Below are positions 59,874 to 64,000 of a DNA stretch of 64,000 nt, piece after piece. Every line of letters begins with the position of its first letter. Position 1 is the stretch's first letter. This stretch comes from Segatella copri (GTDB lineage: Bacteria; Bacteroidota; Bacteroidia; Bacteroidales; Bacteroidaceae): positions 1,547,001 to 1,611,000 of the forward strand of contig NZ_CP137557.1 of assembly GCF_019249655.2 (NCBI RefSeq), written 5' to 3'. The position numbers and the translations under genes are program-made. The notes beneath the pieces are model-generated. The model worked only from the letters and a program-made list of their open reading frames with translations. It ran no database searches and had not been told where the DNA came from.

Positions 59874-62246
59874 ATGATAGAACTACGAGATTACCAGAAA
59901 AAGGCGGTGCGTGAACTGAAACAGAAGATGATTGACATGCTCAATGATTCTGAAGACCGCCAAAAGTTGATATTCAAGGCTCCTACAGGAGCAGGAAAGA
60001 CGGTGATGGTGAGTACCTTGCTGGATGAGCTGACTCGTGACCTACCTATGAATGGGCAGTGCCGATATTCTCGTGTAGCATGGGTTTGGATTGCTCCTAA
60101 CAAGTTGCATCAGCAGAGTTATCGCTCCATGCGCAATTTCTTTAGTGAACGAAGATCGTTGCGTCCTGTTATGTTTGATGAGTGTGATCATGTGGATGGT
60201 CTGCATCCTGGCGATGTGCTCTTTTTAAACTGGGAGAGCATCAATAAGGATAATGCCGTGATGATACGTGATAATGAGCAGAACCGCACGCTCTACGAAC
60301 TGATACGAAAGACCAAGATAGAGCAGCATCTGCCAGTGGTGGTTATCATAGACGAGGAACACATGTTTGCAGGACGTAATGCCAAGAAAAGCGAGATGGT
60401 ATTGCAAGCTATCCAGCCACACATAGAACTTCGTGTATCAGCAACGCCAGTCACCCAAAGCTATCATGCAGTTCTTGTGAAACGCCAAGATGTAATCAAT
60501 GAAGAGATGATTAAGAAGGGCATAGAACTGAATCCGAATGTAAAGAGCAGTAAGGAACAATCGGAACTGACGGTTAACCAGCGACTCTTGAAGAAAGCAC
60601 TTGACAAGCGCAAAGAGTTGGCTGAGGCTTACAAGGAATATGGTATCAATCCGCTGTTGCTCATTCAGTTGCCTAATGATAGCAGCGAATCTATGTCGTC
60701 GAAGGACAAGACCATCGCCGAGGAGATGCAAGCCTACTTAGAACAGGTTTGCGACATCAGCGTGGCAAATGGCAGGTTGGCTGTATGGCTATCAAAAGAT
60801 AAATCGCCCAATCTTCAGAATATCACTCATTCTGATGATATTACCGAGGTGTTGCTGTTCAAGCAGGCCATAGCCTTGGGATGGGATTGTCCTCGTGCAT
60901 CCGTCCTCCTGATATTCCGAGAATTGCAGAGCATGACCTTTACCACGCAGACCGTGGGACGTATCTTGCGTATGCCTGAACAGCATTTCTACCAAAATGA
61001 ATGTTTGAACTATGGCTATGTTTATACAGATTTGGCGGCAGATATGATTAGCATTGTTGGTGATGACATGAACTATATCAGTACACTCTATGCCAACAGA
61101 AGACGGGATCTTCAAAACATTTTGCTTCTTTCTTCTTATAAGGATAAGCATGGGGCAACGAGAAATCGATTAGGTTCTCAATTCAGAAGTGTCTTTTATA
61201 AGACCATGGAACGTGAATGGGAGCAGAATCCTCTTCTACTGTTTTCGCCAGAGGATTTCTTCGAGGATGATGGCGAAGTGGAAGACCAGGACGAGGCAGA
61301 AAAGAAAGAGGCTGGCATGGATGAAAATATCAAGTTGAACCGTTATAATGCCAAGCGTCATGGTGTGCAGACTGATGTTTCCAGAATATTGGTCGCTATA
61401 CCAAAGGATACGCCGATTACGGGTGATTCTGGTATTGTAGAGATAACTGACAAGGCCAGACTAGCTCTTAACGCTTCCGAACTGCAGAGCCTTTTCACTA
61501 TGTTCTGTCGCAAAAATGTAGGTAATTTTTCTAAATTTGATAGTACACCAGTATTGCAGGGAGCTATAGAAAGTGCGTTAGAGGAGTATCTGCAGGTCTT
61601 TTCGATGGATGTTCCGAAGGTGGTGCTTTATCATCAGAACCGTCCCCGTTTTGAGGAGCTGATTCGTAAGGCTTTGGTTAGCTACGAGGCAATGATGAAG
61701 CGTGAAGCCAAGGATAAGGAGACAGAATATCAAGAGTCATTATGGCAGGTGCCGGAGACAAGACTTTACAATGCCGCAGCTGTAAAGACCACGGAGGGTG
61801 AGATTTTTAATCATGCTCTGTATCCATATTTTGAACAGTTTAAGGCATCAGGACCGGAACGGGAGTTTGCCCGTTGGTTGGATGAAAAAATGGAATATGT
61901 GGATTGGTGGTATAAGAATGGCGATGAGGGTAAGCAGCATTTCGCTGTGCCATATACTGATTCAGGAAATAGAGAACGTTGTTTCTATGTAGATTTCATC
62001 GTTAGATTAAAGTCTGGTACCATTTGTCTTTTTGATACCAAGACCCTAGGTAGCGATGAGGATGCTCCAGAAAAGAACAATGCCTTGATGCAATACATTG
62101 AAGCCTATCAGGCAAAGGGAAAGAAGATTGTGGGAGGTGTGCTTATCAAGGATGAAGGAACAGATAACTGGTATTATCCTGGAGGCATTATCGATAACAC
62201 CGACAGTATAGATGGGTGGTCGGCATTGCATCTGGAAACCCTATAA
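59874..62246 (+). CDS. Type III-like restriction helicase-nuclease, second system
   Basis: 790 residues. Helicase motifs: Walker A APTGAGKT (36-43), DEEH (160-163), SATPV, and motif VI QTVGRILR. Nuclease-like: Asp707 (VDF), Asp721 and Lys723 (LFDTK), the same 13-residue spacing between the two Asp as in the helicase at 27583. It ends about 65 residues after the nuclease and has no S24 domain. Operon with the methylase, a small protein and an ATPase. Confidence 0.88.
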   Translation: MIELRDYQKKAVRELKQKMIDMLNDSEDRQKLIFKAPTGAGKTVMVSTLLDELTRDLPMNGQCRYSRVAWVWIAPNKLHQQSYRSMRNFFSERRSLRPVMFDECDHVDGLHPGDVLFLNWESINKDNAVMIRDNEQNRTLYELIRKTKIEQHLPVVVIIDEEHMFAGRNAKKSEMVLQAIQPHIELRVSATPVTQSYHAVLVKRQDVINEEMIKKGIELNPNVKSSKEQSELTVNQRLLKKALDKRKELAEAYKEYGINPLLLIQLPNDSSESMSSKDKTIAEEMQAYLEQVCDISVANGRLAVWLSKDKSPNLQNITHSDDITEVLLFKQAIALGWDCPRASVLLIFRELQSMTFTTQTVGRILRMPEQHFYQNECLNYGYVYTDLAADMISIVGDDMNYISTLYANRRRDLQNILLLSSYKDKHGATRNRLGSQFRSVFYKTMEREWEQNPLLLFSPEDFFEDDGEVEDQDEAEKKEAGMDENIKLNRYNAKRHGVQTDVSRILVAIPKDTPITGDSGIVEITDKARLALNASELQSLFTMFCRKNVGNFSKFDSTPVLQGAIESALEEYLQVFSMDVPKVVLYHQNRPRFEELIRKALVSYEAMMKREAKDKETEYQESLWQVPETRLYNAAAVKTTEGEIFNHALYPYFEQFKASGPEREFARWLDEKMEYVDWWYKNGDEGKQHFAVPYTDSGNRERCFYVDFIVRLKSGTICLFDTKTLGSDEDAPEKNNALMQYIEAYQAKGKKIVGGVLIKDEGTDNWYYPGGIIDNTDSIDGWSALHLETL

Positions 62247-62275
62247 TATAATAAGGTAATCATATATAATAAGGT

Positions 62276-62500
62276 ATGAAGAAAAGCTTGGACAGAACAT
62301 TTCTGAATTATGGAATCAGGCAGGAAGACATGCAACTCATAGAGAGTGCATGCCAATCGGAGGGTATAGATGCTGAATGGCTCAAGGATTATATCCTCAA
62401 GCCTTTCCATGAAGAGCGTAATAACCAAAATGAGCCAAGTCTTGAGGAAAAGAAGGTGACAAGAATACTCAAGAAGGCTCTCAAAGAAATTAAGAAGTAA
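62276..62500 (+). CDS. Small protein between helicase and ATPase
   Basis: 74 residues, helical, highly charged (SLDRTFLNYGIRQEDMQLIE, then a basic C-terminus KKALKEIKK). Its stop overlaps the ATPase start by one base (TAATG), so the two are coupled. Similar short proteins are known between modification or helicase genes and DndD-like ATPases; no specific name is claimed. Confidence 0.7.
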   Translation: MKKSLDRTFLNYGIRQEDMQLIESACQSEGIDAEWLKDYILKPFHEERNNQNEPSLEEKKVTRILKKALKEIKK

Positions 62501-64000
62501 TGAAACTGAAGCGTATCTACATAGAGAATTATAAGACTTACAGAAAGTTGGACTTGAACTTAGAGGTAACGAGCAATCGTCCCATCATCTTGATAGGTGG
62601 TGCCAACGGTTGTGGAAAAACTACGCTCTTCGATGCCATCTATTCTGCACTTTATGGATTGAAGATATCCAACAAGCGACAGTTTGAGGAAATCTTCAAT
62701 TCGGGGGTGAAGAACGAGAGTGGTATAGAAGGCAAGACCATCATGCTGGAGATTACTTTCTCTGGGGTGGTGCTAGGACAGGAAACGCCCTATAGGTTGC
62801 GCCGTGCCTATAAGTTTGTTGATGGCAAAATACAGGAGAGCAATGTGCTCAATATGAATGGTAACAGTTATACTTATGGTACTGGTTCTACGGCTGTCAA
62901 ACGCAGCACCAATGAAGCGATAGTCAACAAGATTATCTCTGCCAATCTGCCTGCTGAATTGAGTAACTATTTTCTCTTTGATGCTATGAAGACTTCCGAC
63001 CTCGTGAAGGAAGAGCAAATCAACAAGCTCATCATGAAGAACATCAATTCGGTGATGGGTTTCAATAAATACACTCAGTTGCAAAATGCAGCCTCGGCTT
63101 ATCTCGACGAGAAGAAGGCGGAACGCTTGGAGAACGAAAACCTGCGTGCCGAATACCTGAAACTGACCAAGCAGAAGGTGGAGATGGAAAGGGATGTGGC
63201 AAGTCTCAACGATGCTTACAACGATGCATTGAACTATGCCAACGACCACAAACAGCAATATGAGCAACTGAAAGATGGTAGAAACTCTGACGAGGTGATA
63301 CGTGACAAGATGCGCCAGATAGAGGAGAGCATCAACTGTTACTATCAGAAGGAGAAGGAATACAGACAGGATGCCGAGGCTATCTCGAAGGACTTGGAAC
63401 TGAGAGTCTTCCTGCCGAAAGTAGCCAACATCATCAGTACGGAAGTGGAACTCATTCTGAATGAGAAGGAGCAGGTAGCTTCGGCAAGGGGAAACATCTT
63501 GAACGACCAACAGATAGAAAAGGTGACGCAAGAAGTGGTGGAACTATTGAAAGCAAAGTATCCACAACTTGCCGAGGTGTCTATCTCGGAGATTATAGCT
63601 GAAATCAAAAAGGCACAAGATGCGAGCGAAGACTACAACGACAAGTTTAGCTATCTGAGCGACAAGGATGTCAGCGTGCTGAAGAATCTCGTGCAGCAAT
63701 CCTATTCAAATCCTTATATAGCCCTGGATGAGCGACGTGAGAATTTGGATCTTGAACTGGTGGACATGCCAAAGAAAAAAGAGCAACTCGAAGAGTATAA
63801 GCGAGCCTTGACAGGAAGCGACTATAGCATCATCGAACTCTATGAGGCCAACGACCGAAGAATAGAGGAAATAAAAGCCAAGATAGCAGAGAAGAAAGTA
63901 AGCATCAAGGAACTGGAGAAGAAAATCTCCACTTACGATTATGATATGCCGCAAGTGCCAGATCCACAGTATGACATGCTTTGCAAGTTGCCTGGTTTCT
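62500..64000 (+). CDS. DndD/SMC-like ATPase (cut by window end)
   Basis: At least 500 residues. The N-terminus MKLKRIYIENYKTYRKL and Walker A GGANGCGKTT (Gly33-Thr42) are SMC/RecF/DndD type. A P-loop domain (1-180, NYFLFDAMKTSDLV) is followed by a long coiled-coil region (about 185-500). The rest, including the C-terminal Walker B and any zinc-hook, is beyond the window. In known systems such ATPases work with DNA-modification and helicase proteins. Confidence 0.85.
   Translation, partial: MKLKRIYIENYKTYRKLDLNLEVTSNRPIILIGGANGCGKTTLFDAIYSALYGLKISNKRQFEEIFNSGVKNESGIEGKTIMLEITFSGVVLGQETPYRLRRAYKFVDGKIQESNVLNMNGNSYTYGTGSTAVKRSTNEAIVNKIISANLPAELSNYFLFDAMKTSDLVKEEQINKLIMKNINSVMGFNKYTQLQNAASAYLDEKKAERLENENLRAEYLKLTKQKVEMERDVASLNDAYNDALNYANDHKQQYEQLKDGRNSDEVIRDKMRQIEESINCYYQKEKEYRQDAEAISKDLELRVFLPKVANIISTEVELILNEKEQVASARGNILNDQQIEKVTQEVVELLKAKYPQLAEVSISEIIAEIKKAQDASEDYNDKFSYLSDKDVSVLKNLVQQSYSNPYIALDERRENLDLELVDMPKKKEQLEEYKRALTGSDYSIIELYEANDRRIEEIKAKIAEKKVSIKELEKKISTYDYDMPQVPDPQYDMLCKLPGF

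Noticed and set aside
58010..64000. DISARM or BREX system
   Set aside because: No PglZ, DrmA/B or other core genes of these systems; the methylase is type III-like.

Overview
The window looks like a chromosomal segment of a Bacteroidales bacterium, most likely Prevotella/Segatella (P. copri-like). The signs are many promoters of the Bacteroidota form TTTG-N19-20-TAnnTTTG, few Shine-Dalgarno sites, two histone-like proteins of the Bacteroidales HU type, DUF4248/smalltalk-like/CHC2/DUF3987-type accessory genes, outer-membrane TonB-dependent receptors beside lipoproteins, and a cydAB operon with a DUF4492 gene. No rRNA, tRNA or CRISPR array was seen.

Layout. 1-4.3 kb: an HU-like gene with an unusual leader, a candidate structured RNA and two lipoproteins. 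4.3-18.3 kb: mostly core genes: a LysR regulator, a ThrE-type exporter with an AspT-type transporter, mnmA, a TonB-dependent receptor, a low-molecular-weight phosphatase, inositol-3-phosphate synthase, a radical SAM/SPASM protein and an SLC13 permease. 18.3-22.9 kb: an accessory module (HU-like protein, small lipoprotein, DUF4248, CHC2/Toprim primase-like protein, P-loop protein, unknown) resembling the replication part of an integrated element. 23.3-30.5 kb: a defence-like island with an unknown two-gene operon, a divergent candidate ncRNA, and a type III-like methylase plus a helicase-nuclease that carries an extra C-terminal S24 (LexA-like) domain. 30.5-49 kb: an AAA/PD-(D/E)XK protein, pabC/pabB, an IS1182-type element sitting inside a palindromic repeat, cydAB, an AraC regulator, a TonB receptor, YjbR, a second AAA/PD-(D/E)XK protein, a cupin gene divergent from an HxlR regulator, and a dxs-type gene. 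49-55.5 kb: a metallophosphoesterase/TonB receptor/lipoprotein operon. 55.5-64 kb: a second HU-like gene, a HEPN/MNT toxin-antitoxin-like pair, and a second methylase-helicase operon that continues into a small protein and a DndD/SMC-like ATPase cut by the window end.

Most notable points: (a) both long HU-like genes have a leader with exactly four short palindromes at an exact 21-bp period, starting the same distance from the promoter, although the palindrome sequences differ; (b) two ORF-free transcription units (about 1243-1688 and 25309-25592) have good promoters, several helices and terminators; (c) a type III-like helicase-nuclease is fused to an S24 peptidase domain; (d) the second system has a helicase-methylase-ATPase composition and a promoter embedded in the preceding terminator. 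Family names rest on recognisable motifs in the translated sequence; no database search was run.
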